NCBI RefSeq assembly: GCF_002994745.2
Contig: NC_037090.1
Location: forward strand, 38,001,001-38,065,000
Direction of reading: 5' to 3'
Length of the DNA: 64,000 nucleotides
Source: Rosa chinensis
Lineage: Eukaryota > Streptophyta > Magnoliopsida > Rosales > Rosaceae
Numbering within the stretch: the stretch's first letter is position 1; the number at the start of each line of letters is the position of its first letter. Below are positions 9,761-21,358 of the stretch, piece after piece. Below the pieces are notes generated by a model. That model was not told the origin of the DNA and made no database searches. It saw only the letters and a program-made list of their open reading frames with translations. Both the position numbers and the translations under genes were made by a program.

Positions 9761-12400
9761 TAATGAGCTCAAAATGAGTTCTCAAAATTAACCTTATTGA
9801 CAATTGTTAGTATATAGAAAGTAGGGATCGTTCTATCCGGGGATTGAGGGTGCTCATGTCATTTAAATGTCAAAGAAAAGAATATTAATCATAAGTATAT
9901 AATATTTACAAGAATTTACAAAGAATAAAAAGGGGATTTCGAAATTTGTTATTAACTAAACTAATTATCTAATTAACTAATTATATTGACCAATGATACG
10001 CCCAAAATAGGCGCTCAACTTAACCCTGCAAGAATGTCAATTGTCAGTATAGAATAAGTAGGGATCGTTCTAGCTGGGAATTGAGGGTAACTTTATAATT
10101 CACACAAAAGAAAACAAAACTAAACTAACTAAAGCACAAAACAAATAACAAAACTAAACAAAACAAAAAAGTCAAATGCTAGAAAAGAGAGAAAAATATG
10201 GCAGGAAAGAAGGGGATAGAAAGGGGCTCTGCAATCCTAAACAAGAACAATATTTTGGGGTTTTTGGTTTTTAACGAAAATAAAAGATAATATAAAATAA
10301 AAACGATTTTTATTTTAGGTTTTGAGAAAATAAGATGGAGAACATGTTAGAGACTCGGAAATCCACCACTAATTATTTTCGAACAATGTTAAGTTAACCT
10401 AGATTCAATTACTAAGGTGTGAACATAAACCAACCAAGAAACAAGTCGGAGCAGATCATGTCCCTTATTAATATTTCCCTAATTACTTAGTCTACGTGAA
10501 CGCACAATATCTAAGCCTATCAAACATGCAATCAAGGTATAGAACGCTATACTATCAACAACACATATAGTGTCAACATATTTGAAGCATTAAGATCTCA
10601 TGGAAATGATTGATTATAGAGTTGCAGTCTAGTGTGGAACGCCTACCTAGCATGCTCTTCTAATTGTTTAAAACATCAGCTTTTGTCCAAAGTCTTGCAT
10701 ACTTGTGGATTAGAAAAGAAGACGATTAGATGAATTATTTTCTAAACCTAGCTCCAATTACATGCATAAATCCTATGTTTGCGACCATAAAACATACACA
10801 CATAAAAGTTTTCAATCAAGCAGAAATAAACAACCAATTCACACCAAAGATCAAGAAACTAGATTTAAACAAACATATGTTCTACATAATTGGAGCTTCA
10901 AACCTTGCCCCTAACAAAAAGATAGTTAGTTACACATTGTTTTAAAAACCAAAATAGAACAAATAGAGAAAAAGAAGAAAAATATGGTGGCGGATGAATG
11001 AGAAAGAGAGATAGAAGAGAAGGTGAAAGGCGTGGTCCTCTTCAACGTGTGCAGAAGCTCAATATATATAGGAGAAGTGCAGCCCTAGTTTCCTTCTTCA
11101 ACAATGCTTTGAAAACCTCCCCTAGTTACTTGAGGATTACTCTACTTGGTGCATAATTAAATGATTTTCAAGCCTTAATAATCTTTCAAGCTAATAAAAG
11201 TGTAAATGTTGCACATTATATTTGTTGCATTTTATGCTCCTATCAACCAATCAACCAAGAATCAAGATGAGATCGATGGATGTGAATGTATGATGAAGTT
11301 ATCAACCTTTAACACGAATTCAAGACCACAAACCATAATTTCGAATCAAAATACATGCTTGAATGAAATCAATCAAGAACAAACCACGAACGCATGCATA
11401 AGTTCCTTAGTTAAATTAACTAGATGAACGCACCATAGTTAACCTCATTAAACATGTTATGCTAATGAGTGACCAATCCAATAACATCCATATTCAACGC
11501 ATTAAACACTTAGAAAGTTTGATTGATTTTAGAAAGGCACACAAGTTAAAACGCAAATGGAGCATGCAATTCTCTTTGTTGAATTACCTAAATAATTATA
11601 GGTTTTCCACTTTAATTAACAAGACCTAGAACGCTAGCATCTTATCATGGATTCAATCATACAATTTTGAAACCTAAGTTGGTCATCAAAGAAATCGAAA
11701 CATGAAAGGTGGGATTGAAGTACAAAATCAACAAACATTCAAGAACATATAAAGAATTCGAAAACTATAAATCTGAAAATCCTAAAACGAATTCATGCTT
11801 CAAGGTTATTGGAAACTAAACATCAAAACATATACTTTAATCTCACATAAAATCGCAACATCCAAAAAAATGCAAAAAGATAGAACGCTACACAATTTGA
11901 TTGTTAAGTTACAAAATAAAGAAAACCGAAAACAAGGATTACGGTTCATGGCTACACTTTTAAAGATGCTTTAATGACGCAAGAAGGTCTTCAAAGGTGG
12001 TGGAGAACAATAAGGCTCATGGCAAGGATGGATGAATGGACGATGAACTTGCTTCAAGGCTTAAAGATCTTGAACACTTGGAGAGGCCGAAACTTAAGGG
12101 AGGTATTGCGATTTTGATTCAGGGTTTCATGATGATTTTGGCGTTGAATACTCCCCCTTATATATAGTGCACGGCCTAGGGTTTAATTCCCTAAGAAATC
12201 TCCATGTTTGCATCATCCGACCAATGAGAAAATTCTGTTTGAATTAGAGAACAAGTCACCTTTTTTTGGCAGAAATTCTTCAATGTACCTAGACCTAATT
12301 CGACCATCATGCATGTAGAATACAACCAAGAAACCTCCAATGATTTTTATTTTCTTTTATTTTCTTTCACTCCTGCAGCAGTATAGGAGTTTGCTCCTCT
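9761..12400 (+). mobile_element. outer LTR-like unit (degenerate), split by a nested copy
   Basis: The left part (9761-9988) aligns with the start of the nested unit: after TAATGAGCTCAAAATGAG comes a TTGTTAGTATA box and AGTAGGGATCGTTC followed by GGGGATTGAGGGTG. The right part resumes at about 11251 and ends near GCTCCTCTACTA (12389-12400), resembling the CTCCTATCA end of the family. A TATA-like CTTATATATAG occurs at 12148-12163. No protein is encoded. The outer target duplication was not found, so the outer borders are estimates. Confidence 0.5.
9994..11245 (+). mobile_element. nested solo LTR-like unit with 5-bp duplication
   Basis: A 1,252-bp unit beginning TGATACGCCC and ending GCTCCTATCA, so TG...CA in the manner of LTRs. 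It is flanked by a perfect 5-bp duplication ACCAA at 9989-9993 and 11246-11250. Near the 5' end are the family box AGTAGGGATCGTTC and TTGAGGGTAA. A TATA-like TATATATAGG lies at 11061-11072. There is no internal coding region, so it reads as a solo LTR or a very short non-autonomous element inserted into a relative of itself. Confidence 0.8.
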
Positions 12401-12596
12401 ACTACTCTACAATACATTGGAGAACATGCCTATGAGGATGACAGTTTTCTACGTGAAATCCTCAAAATTCGAACGGTGTAAGTATTTCTTTTCTATTTCT
12501 TTGCTTCAATATTCTTTTTCTCTCTGCTAGTAATTATGTGGTAATATTTGTTTTTTTTTTTTTTTCAATTTACGCAAGTCTGATATTCTTTTTATA

Positions 12597-13333
12597 GTGA
12601 TGCACCCACGTTTGCATTTTGCAAACAAGTCGGTGAAATTTATCACTTCAGCTGTACTTATGTTACAGTACGCACATATAAGATTCCGACATGTTCATTA
12701 TGATTCGATCCATAGAATAGTTTCTTGGCGCAAAGCTTTCCAGTGTTTTCATGTTGGTCAGATAGATCTAAATGCATTGATAAATGGTGTTGAGAATGTA
12801 GCTATGCGGAATTCTCTAAAGAAGGGGTTTAAAATCTTTAATGTACAATCCACTGATCTTGGGTTACCTACATATTCTTCTGTGACTACGATGGCTGGGC
12901 CATTAGGTTTAGTTCAAGGACATGGAATGGCCCAATTCCTATTGCCAAATGGCACCTTGATTAAAGTCATTGAAGCTCTCTACGCTCCTAAGGCAAATCG
13001 AACCGTATTGAGCTTTAAAGATATAAGAGCCAACGGATTCCATGCGGAAAAGCATAATGAGAACGGAAATAGTTCCTTTGCATTACCTCTGATGACTGCG
13101 GACGAAAACGCATCTTAGAGAAGCTTATGTGTCAATCTAGTGGACTTTATGTCACTACAACTCGACCAATTGAATCCAATAATGTGATAAGAGAAGAGCT
13201 CTTGGATTCTGACACATATTGGCTTTGGCATGACAGACTAGGACACACTGGTCATGATATGATGATCCGTATACTAAAGACTTCACACAGACATCCATTC
13301 TTCAGAGTGAGAAGAAGCAAGAATCGAAAATTG
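12597..13333 (+). pseudogene. copia protease / gag-pre-integrase region
   Basis: The segment translating to STDLGLPTYSSVTTMAGPLG, LVQGHGMAQFLLPNGTLIKV and LYAPKANRTVLSFKDIRANG is the pre-integrase part of copia polyproteins. A stop follows at 13116-13118. A second frame (13127-13342) carries SDTYWLWHDRLGHTGHDMM, the conserved WHxRLGH block. The CACTA insertion interrupts it at 13334. Confidence 0.85.
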
Positions 13334-13818
13334 CACTACTAGAATTTTTGCCTTTTACATCGGCCAAAAACCGATGTTAAAAAAAAAACCATCCGATGTC
13401 TTAGTGGGTGATGTTAAAGATCACGAACAAAAAGATATCGGTCAAAAACCGATGTCCAGATCAACAATAGACATCGAATAAGCTTATGGAACCGATGTAA
13501 AACAGTTATTATGATAACATATTAGTGTGTTTAGATATTGGTAAACCTTCATATTTTGGCATTTAATGCTTAATGAAGTATAGGTCCAATAGCATAAATA
13601 TTCATTTTAACATCGTTCCTCATATTAGAAACGATGTTTATTATGGTATCAGACATCAGATTATTTTCATTTTGCCTGCCGTTTGTGAGGTTCACACATA
13701 TTTTCCATATATCCTACTATTTAAGATTCAATCTTCATTCCTTAGTATATAATAAACGATGTGCATTATTATAATAAACATCGTTTCCTTTTATGGAGCG
13801 ATGTCCATTTTACTATTA

Positions 13819-14065
13819 GACATCGTTTCCCAAATTGTAAATCGATGTCTATATTGATTCCGGACATCGTTTCTCAAATTGTGAATCGATGTCTGCATTG
13901 ATTCCTGACATCGTTTCCGAAATTGTGAATCGATGTCCGCATTGATTCCAGACATCGTTTCCGAAATTGTGAATCGATGTCCGCATTGATTCCAGACATC
14001 GTTTCCTAAATTGTAAATCGATGTCCACATTGATTCCAGACATCGTTCCCTGCAGTTTACATCGA
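13819..14065. repeat. 44-bp tandem repeat in CACTA subterminal region
   Basis: Five full copies start at 13819, 13863, 13907, 13951 and 13995, and a partial sixth at 14039; the period is exactly 44 bp. Each unit begins GACATCGTTTC and contains ATCGATGTC, so every copy can fold into a hairpin. In known CACTA elements subterminal repeats bind the transposon-encoded DNA-binding protein; here that role is inferred. Confidence 0.85.
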
Positions 14066-14779
14066 CGTCGATTAGTTTTTTAAACATCGCTTCTTACTCA
14101 ATACGTCGTTATCCATGAAAAATGAGACATCGATTTTAGTTTCGAAACTGATGTATTATCTCTTTCTGGACATCGTTTTGTAGTTTAACACTGATTTGAA
14201 ACAGGTGTATATACATCATATCTTTTATATGAGATAATATCCAAGAAATTAATTATAGCTGCTAAAATGCTTGTAATCCACATTCAACAACATGACATTC
14301 TGAATTAATTGAATATGGGGCATTGCATTAATTTCTGTCGAACAGCAGAATTGTTAATAGTTTCAAAAATAGGCAAAAACACCCCAACCTACATCAAGGC
14401 TAGCCCAAAATAGACCATTGCAATAACTATATGCAGTTTAGTTCACCTGCAACTGTACAACGTTCTACTTCAAAATGATTCTAAAAAATCTAGCTAGCCT
14501 TACTCAAAATCACTTTGGTAGAGTCAGCATCTATAGGAAAGTCTGCAAATAGTCAGCTACTTCAATGCGGACCTTGTCAAGTTCCTCTTGGGTGTATACT
14601 TTATGAGTCTTCGCTGCCCACTTTGAATATATTCAATAGCATAAGTCATAATCAACGGGTAAACTAGGATCCCAGATCTTAACCTGAAAGATTGCTGAAA
14701 GAATTAATATAACTCTTTACAGGATAGACTCTTGTGAATGGAGTTGTATGGTAGAAGCAAATAAAAATGCGAAGCTCAC

Positions 14780-17465
14780 TGTGCAGTCTGTGCTCCCACT
14801 GATGAAGAAACCTGCGTCTTCACGGTCACCCACTAGATCCCAAACTTCCCTCCTTGTTACACAATGTAGAGCAGTGATAGGGCCAGTATGGCCTCTAAGT
14901 ACTAGAACATTGGTTTGGGTTTTCTTCTGTCCAGCTGCAGATAATTCTCTCTTACGAGATGTCCCATTTTCATTTGTAGCTTCATGACAAGAAATTATGG
15001 TGATGTATCGAAAAAACATAAAATGCAAGCAACTAATTTTAGCAACTGAACTACCTGGAGAGCCACCATCAGAAGTCCATTTGCGAACACGACTGAAAGA
15101 GTTTAATCTGGTTGAATTATCCCTACTGAACATGCTCTGAACCCAGCTCCTCCCAACACCGGAGGCCTCGGCAGGTTGCTGACTCTCAACTGCAGCATCT
15201 TTTGAACGTGGAGATGCTAATCCATGAGACATGGATTGGGCCTTGAAAGAACTGATTCCCCAGTAACCAATTCGTAGTTGTTGAACATGCGACAATAACC
15301 CCCTCAGCTTTATCTGAAAACCAGTGAAAAAGTTAAGGAACATCATCAGTTTATGAATTCAAGTGGAAAAGTGAAAGAAGAGGAAGGGGCAATAAAATAA
15401 AATAAAAAACACAAGGATACTACTGTAACTTGAGTAGAAACCAAAAGGAAACAAAATATTTACTTACAAATTGTGTGTATCCAATGTTGTTCTTCTCAGC
15501 TATTGTTTCAATCATGTACCATGCATCAAGATCAGGAAGTCCTAGTCCAGCCTTCATGATGATATAAACCAAATTTGTTATTATTAGTCTTTTATGCTCA
15601 TATTACAAAAAGTAAAGGAAATAATTAAGAGGTGCCAGGAAAAGTATAAATAGAGAAGAAATACAGAACCATGTGTAATTCCACCAAAGATTGATCAGTC
15701 ACCAAAGAGGCATAGTTGGCCGACCTGTAACAACAATAGATGATAACAGTAAGCAAATACTACTTTGCAACAGATAATATTTCACATGGCGCCCTAGAAG
15801 TTTCTTGTTTCTTGTGCACTAAGCAGGAGAGTAAATAATATTGTGGCATAGTGATCTAAATGACAACAAAAGAAAAAAAAAAACTTATATAGTATCCTTA
15901 GCTTCAATGGTACATTTTAATGTCAAAATTCTTAGTAACCAGATTCTTGATGTTTGTAAATAATGGTATTTTCCAATGTTTTCAAATGCGAAAGCGAAGG
16001 CGAAGGCGACCACCTAGAGCCTCGTGAGGCGAGTGCCTCAAGGCGTTGAGGTGACCGCCTTTCCCGTAATTATTATAATAATACACTACATTTATAAATA
16101 ATATGAATATACTTAAATAAGGTTTCAAACAACACCCATATAGGAAAATCCAAAGAATCAAGCTACATTTTACACATTTCAAGAGTCAAGAAATCCCTAA
16201 ATAACAAAAGTCAAGAAATAATTTCAATGGTTAAGAGCAGAGCAACTAAAACCGATTTGGGCAAAACCCCAAACCACATTCAATGCCAAGCTGATCAGCC
16301 ACAAACAATCAAGAAATCCGTAATTTCAAGAATCCATATATCCCTATATTTCGATACTTCAAACCAGAAATTAAAGCCATATCACTAAAAAACTCACACC
16401 AAAGTCATGAAGAATCTGAGTTCTTTACCTCAATGAAGCAGTCATGGAAAAAGAGACGCAGCAACTGAGACAAGACATTCCTCTGCTGGTCGTTTAATTA
16501 GAATATCTTCCAAGTTACTTTTCTCCAGTTCATGTAGTGGCCTGATTACTGGGTCCTGCAACACAAGTATTTTAAGCACTACACAAATTAAGACCAAGAC
16601 ATTTCTGCTAATTTCTTCAGAGTACTTTTGCTAGCAGAGTTTAATATTGTACTCTAACCAAGAAGCACATGACCACATTTGACAGAGAAGTTTCAAGATA
16701 GTCGGACTAAGGGACTTGTCTTTCCAAGAAGCACATGACCACATTTGAAGAATCATAATAATGGCACTCAAAGAATAAGAAACAATGGGTCCAGGACATA
16801 TAAGAAAATGAGAATTAGGATACTATAAAGTAGAAAGACTCAGGCTAAGTCTTCCAACAACCAAAGCATGCTCACCAAGGCCAAAAGAAGGAATAGTTGT
16901 TCATGCTTCTGTAAGATAAATAAATAAAAGCAATGAATAAAACTACTTCAAGAATACATGGTGACCAGCACAATAAATACTATTTTCAAGCCATATAATG
17001 AATTATTCACTGTTTTTCTGATTAGTCTTGGTTTTCCTAACAATCTACCCAAAAAAAAAAGAAGTGTATGGGGGTAGGAATTGACAGATATTGGGACCAA
17101 ATTGTGTTGTGTCAATTTCAATTTATTTGGTTGAATAAACAAATCAAACATGACAAACTATGCAGTGGGGCAAGACCACCTTAAGGCTATGAACATTTAA
17201 TCGCTATAATTTGCATTCTGTGCACCCAAAAGCCCGTCCAATTTATGAGATGTTTAAACTTCCAGACACAACATAAGTGTGCACTCATGCAATCACAAAA
17301 TATCAGATAGATCATAGAACACAGGATTGAGTAGTCTAAAAGATAAATAGTCTAAAATTCTTACTTGTTTGAAGACCATTCCATTAGACAGTCAAAGTAG
17401 CTTTCCCAGAAACTGCAATGATAAAAAAAAATGATCAGTTTTTCTAGGAGGGGAGGAGAAGGGTT

Positions 17466-17496
<31 letters not shown>

Positions 17497-18526
17497 TGTG
17501 GGGGTGAGAGACCGATAAACATTAGATAGAGAGTTCTCTAACATAAACAGTGAACCATCAGCCCACTTCGTAATTAACTAATAGGACAACTAAACTGTAG
17601 GGCAATTAGGATGAGATGGCAAATTTTAGATAAGTTTAGGTTTCATGTGCTGCTAGCATGTTTCTTATCAATAATATATCATTCATTTGTTCCTCTCACA
17701 ATTCTTATATATCTTTGCACTGATGATCAATTCCAACAAAACCATTCGGTTTACTTAGTTACACCTGATATTATATAATAGTTCTGTAGCTCTGAACACC
17801 AAAGGAGACTGAAACTGTAATGACTTATTCCATGTTCTGCAACTGATCAACACATATAAGACCTTTTTTCTTTTTCTTTTTTCAATTTGAGGTTTGACCT
17901 AAGCATTAAAATTGATAATGTGATGGTCCAACAAGAAGAATTAACAACCGGTTTTTAAAACGGATAAGCAAAACTTATAGACCATCACAATCAGTTGTTT
18001 GAAGAAACTGGGGCCAAACGACTTGTAACAACATACCGTAATTCCTCCCAAATGGACAAAGATGTAAGATGACGCTGAACATAATCTGAAACATTATTTC
18101 CATCCTTCTTAAACATTTCAGCAGACACGTCAAGGGCATCTCTGATAGTCATCCAATCATTTCTGGACGTTGCACGACTGATAGCTGTTTTCAGCTGAAG
18201 TTAAACATAAGTTAGTGTCCAGATAAGAAATAATAGATTAACAAAAATTGCAGCTTATACTCAAAACTGTGTGTAGGACGAAACTGTTATCTAGTTTAAA
18301 ATGGGAACAGGAAGTGTTTTTTCCTGAACTACAAAGTATTAACACTAGTAAAAAGAAATGATAAAATCGGTGAAGAACAATTGAAAACATAACTATGGCT
18401 TTTAATGTTGCAAAATCTCAAACTGTTATTATTCCAAAATCAGATCTCCTTTGAATATTGAGTTTGAATTTGTACCAGTTCCTTCACAGCGATAAATGGT
18501 TCTTCAGTCAACTGACAGTGCCATCC
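14780..18526 (-). pseudogene. captured SCD1-like (DENN/WD40 protein) exons inside CACTA
   Basis: Seven exons with GT/AG borders read in order on the minus strand: 18476-18526 (WHCQLTEEPFIAVKEL), 18037-18194 (SRNDWMTIRDALDVSAEMFK, DYVQRHLTSLSIWEELR), 17365-17412 (FWESYFDCLMEWSSNK), 15670-15724 (SANYASLVTDQ), 15468-15551 (AGLGLPDLDAWYMIETIAEK), 15055-15313 (IKLRGLLSHVQQLRIGYWG, QPAEASGVGRSWVQSMFSRD, RVRKWTSDG) and 14780-14979 (LRGHTGPITALHCVTRREVW, LVGDREDAGFFISGSTDCTV, the first WD40 repeat). This matches the linker and start of the WD40 domain of STOMATAL CYTOKINESIS DEFECTIVE 1, a protein of clathrin-linked traffic in cytokinesis. The DENN part and the remaining WD40 repeats are absent. An extra exon-like block (about 16434-16557) not expected in SCD1 lies between the third and fourth exons. 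The exons are remarkably intact. Confidence 0.88.
17468..17496. repeat. poly-G run
   Basis: A run of 29 G in an intron of the captured SCD1-like gene. Its length is likely inaccurate because such runs are hard to sequence. Confidence 0.9.
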
Positions 18527-18592
18527 CTGAGAGCATACAAAACCACAATTGAAATTTCATAGCACAGTAAAAAATGAGGTTGTGGGATTCAC

Positions 18593-18685
18593 CGTAGTGC
18601 TTTGGAATTATGAGCTGGGCGATTTTCTTGAGTGAGGAGCTGGGTAGGCGCTGAAGCAGAGGAACGCAGCCCAGAAACTCAATCA
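18593..18685 (-). pseudogene. captured acyl-CoA thioesterase exon (cNMP-binding-like N-terminus)
   Basis: One 93-nt exon with AG/GT borders translates to IEFLGCVPLLQRLPSSSLKK and IAQLIIPKHY. This closely follows the N-terminal exon of plant peroxisomal-type acyl-CoA thioesterase II proteins that start with a cyclic-nucleotide-binding-like domain. It sits just upstream, on the same strand, of the SCD1-like exons, so splicing could join them. The rest of the thioesterase is absent. Family call is from memory of the motif FLG.VPLLQ.LPSSSLKKIAQ. Confidence 0.72.
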
Positions 18686-18879
18686 CTGCAAAATGCAAAT
18701 GAAACTCATCAAGCTTGAAACTTTAGCGCAGAATTCGATGAATTTAGGGCTTGGAATTTTGGCAAAACTTTAGCCCACGAAGTTTGAATCTTTTGGCAAA
18801 ACTCACTAAGAGTGAGTAGCAACTAAGCAAGCCATGAAATCCAAATTGACACACTAACAGTGAAGGGAAGGTTTCCGAC

Positions 18880-19080
18880 GAAGAGATCCAGGTCGGTTAA
18901 GAAACAGAGCAGTACCTCGACGAAGAGATCCAGAGGCTTCATGGACGGAGTTCTTAGGAAGCGTCCCAGCTTACGTTTGAGAGGATTTGACGGCAGCGGC
19001 CTTGGTGGCAACAGACTCTTCAACTTAGCCGCCGGCGAAGCCTTTGAATCCAAGGCCTTATAGTTAGATCTGAAGGCGGA
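18880..19080 (-). other. further exon-like captured fragment, unassigned
   Basis: On the minus strand this reads a basic, proline-rich stretch (KASPAAKLKSLLPPRPLPSN then PLKRKLGRF). Its GC content and codon use resemble a gene rather than the AT-rich CACTA flanks. It could be the first exon of the chimeric unit, taken from a third gene. I cannot name the source. Confidence 0.4.
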
Positions 19081-19514
19081 GGCGCTTTTCTCCTTGGAGG
19101 CTGCATAGACTTCATCTTTGTCAATTCCAGAGAGAGACTGAGAGGCTTTTAGAGAGAGAAAGTGTGTGTGTGTGTCTGTGAGAGAGAGAGAGATGGCCGG
19201 GTGGCCAGTTTTGTTAGAGATAGTGAGTGAGGATGAAAATGGGCTGCTAGAGAGAGTGGGAAAACTGACTATGTGTGTGATGGGAACGAAAATTTTGGTG
19301 CCCGCGTACTGAAATTTTAAACTTAGTCATTTTCGCGTTTTTTTTTACTTTTAGAATTAAATTGTAGACATCAGTCAACAGTAAAAATTGATGTCAGTAA
19401 TATACATAGAAATCGGTATTTGAGGAATCGATGTTAATGATATTTTTTACATCGCGTGAATTCCTCACCGATATAATTGTCATGATGTCTAAGGCCAAAA
19501 TTCTAGTAGTGTTG

Positions 19515-21358
19515 ATTCCATAGCAAGACCGCAACAATTGCAGCATCTGGCGTTGCAGCCGTTTTGGGGAGCCATAGGGCTACCCAAGTCCCATGTGATT
19601 CCATCAATGGTACGAACCATGAGCATGACGACATGGTTGTTCCTCCTAATGGCCATGACGCCATACATACTAATTCCCATGGCTCCAACACCATGATGGG
19701 AGATGTAGTCACACATTTCGCTTCTAATAGAGCTACAGATGCTCATGCCCAACCAAAATCCTCATTGGTTGCTTCTAAGACCCCTCGCTCATTTTGCAAA
19801 GCCTGTTCTTTCGGGAACTTAGGACTGAGACCATCCTACGCAAAGGATCCCAAAATACTCATTCCGTTCTTACAGAGAATCCAAGGGGATATCTGTGGAC
19901 CAATTCAACCATCATGCGGACCTTTTAAATACTTTATGGTATTGGTTGATGTGTCAACACGCTGGTCACATGTCGCACTGTTGTCCACTTGAAATGTTGC
20001 TTATGCTAAACTCCTTGCCCAGATTATCCGCCTACGGGCTCACTACCCTGACCATCCAATTAAGTCAATTCAACTTGATAATGCTAGGGAGTTTACATCG
20101 AAAACATTCGATGACTATTGCATGTCACTGGGGATTGATGTAGAGCATCCAGTTCCCCATGTTCATACCCAAAATGCTCTCGCAGAAGCCGCTATCAAAC
20201 GACTACAGATGATAGCAAGGACATTGGTTATGTGCACCAACCTGCCTGTTCCTGCTTGGGGATATGCAATATTGCATGCAGTGACGCTAATTCGACTACG
20301 ACTCACTGCAACCCAATCTTACTTTGCTTTATAGTTAGTGACTAGGTACGAGCCTAATATCTCGCACTTACGCATTTTGGGTGTGCTATTTATGTGCCTA
20401 TTACGCCACCACAGCATACTAAGATGGGTCCACAACGACGAATGGACATTTATGTTGGCTATGAATCTCAAACTATAGTCCGATTCTTGAACCCTTGACA
20501 GGCGATCTCTTTACTGCTAGATTTGCAGATTGTCACTTTGATGAGACAATCTTCCCATCGTTAGGGGGAGATAAGAACACAGATGTTCAACAAGAATGAC
20601 AGGAATTGTCGTGGTCTGTCCCCACTATGTTTCATCTCGATCCCCTTACCGCATAGTCCGAACTTGAAGTGCGACGAATAATCGAGCTCCAGAAAGTAGC
20701 AGACACTCTGCCTGATGCGTTTTCTGATGTTGCCAAAGTAACTAGATCACACATACCTGCTGCAAACGTGCCTCCAAGGATCGATGTCCCGAATACTGGA
20801 CATCACGCCACTCCTGTGACACTAGGAGATGGCGCCATTGCCCAGCATGGCAATGATGTGGCTTTTATATCCGCAAGTCCCATAAGGAAGCGCGGTAGAC
20901 CAATTGGTTCGAAGGATACTCGCCCTAAAAATAAAGCGAATGAGGCACAAACAAATCATTTGATCATCGATACTCAAAATCCGTCCAATGGTTATGTCCA
21001 AGAGACATCATTGGGGGACGCCTCAATGTCAGAACCTATCCATGAGAAAGTAGAGATCTCTGTAAATTACACTAGTGTACATGGGACGTGGGAAAGAAGC
21101 TACATTATCATTGATCATGTATTCGCGTATTCAGTGGCGCGTGAGATTATTGAGACCGATGACATTGAACCATGCTCCGTTGATGAATGCCAACGTAGAG
21201 CTGATTGGCCAAAGTGGAAAGATGCGATCCAGGCAGAACTTGATTCTCTTGCAAAAAGAAAGTATTCGGACCAGTTGTGCCAATACTGCCCAACACTAAA
21301 CCAGTTGGTCACAAATGGTTATTCATTAGAAAGCGTAATGAGAGAAACGAGATTGTAA
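19515..21358 (+). pseudogene. copia integrase and linker region
   Basis: After the CACTA element the polyprotein continues: SFCKACSFGNLGLRPSYAKD (19790-19850), then the integrase core DICGPIQPSCGPFKYFMVLV (19890-19950), QLDNAREFTSKTFDDYC (20070-20120), and VHTQNALAEAAIKRLQMIAR (20160-20220). A variable linker follows, ending [10 protein letters not shown] (about 21255). Frames switch near 19992 and 20035 and stops occur at 20332-20334 and 20597-20599. Not functional. Confidence 0.85.

Larger units (their letters stand above)
13334..19511. mobile_element. non-autonomous CACTA (En/Spm-type) transposon with captured genes
   Basis: A 6,178-bp element with terminal inverted repeats CACTACTAGAATTTTTGCC (left) and CACTACTAGAATTTTGGCC (right, minus strand), flanked by the 3-bp duplication TTG at 13331-13333 and 19512-19514. 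These are textbook CACTA features. Subterminal DNA at both ends is full of CATCGGTTTT/CGATGTC words, including a 44-bp tandem array. No transposase is encoded; the interior is filled with exons of host genes on the minus strand (SCD1-like, thioesterase-like and others). Removing it restores the copia sequence on both sides, so it inserted into an existing copia. Confidence 0.93.

Noticed and set aside
13400..14060. CRISPR-like array at the 44-bp repeats
   Set aside because: The repeats are contiguous with no unique spacers, and the genome is a plant. It is transposon subterminal DNA.
13791..14087. Repeat-peptide frame (ECRNQCGHRFTISE-like units) as a repeat protein
   Set aside because: It is the translation of the 44-bp CACTA subterminal array; the period of 44 is not a multiple of three, so the peptide repeat is only an effect of frame cycling.
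17468..17496. Poly-G run as a G-quadruplex regulatory element
   Set aside because: A single homopolymer of uncertain length in an intron of a captured fragment; an artefact is at least as likely.
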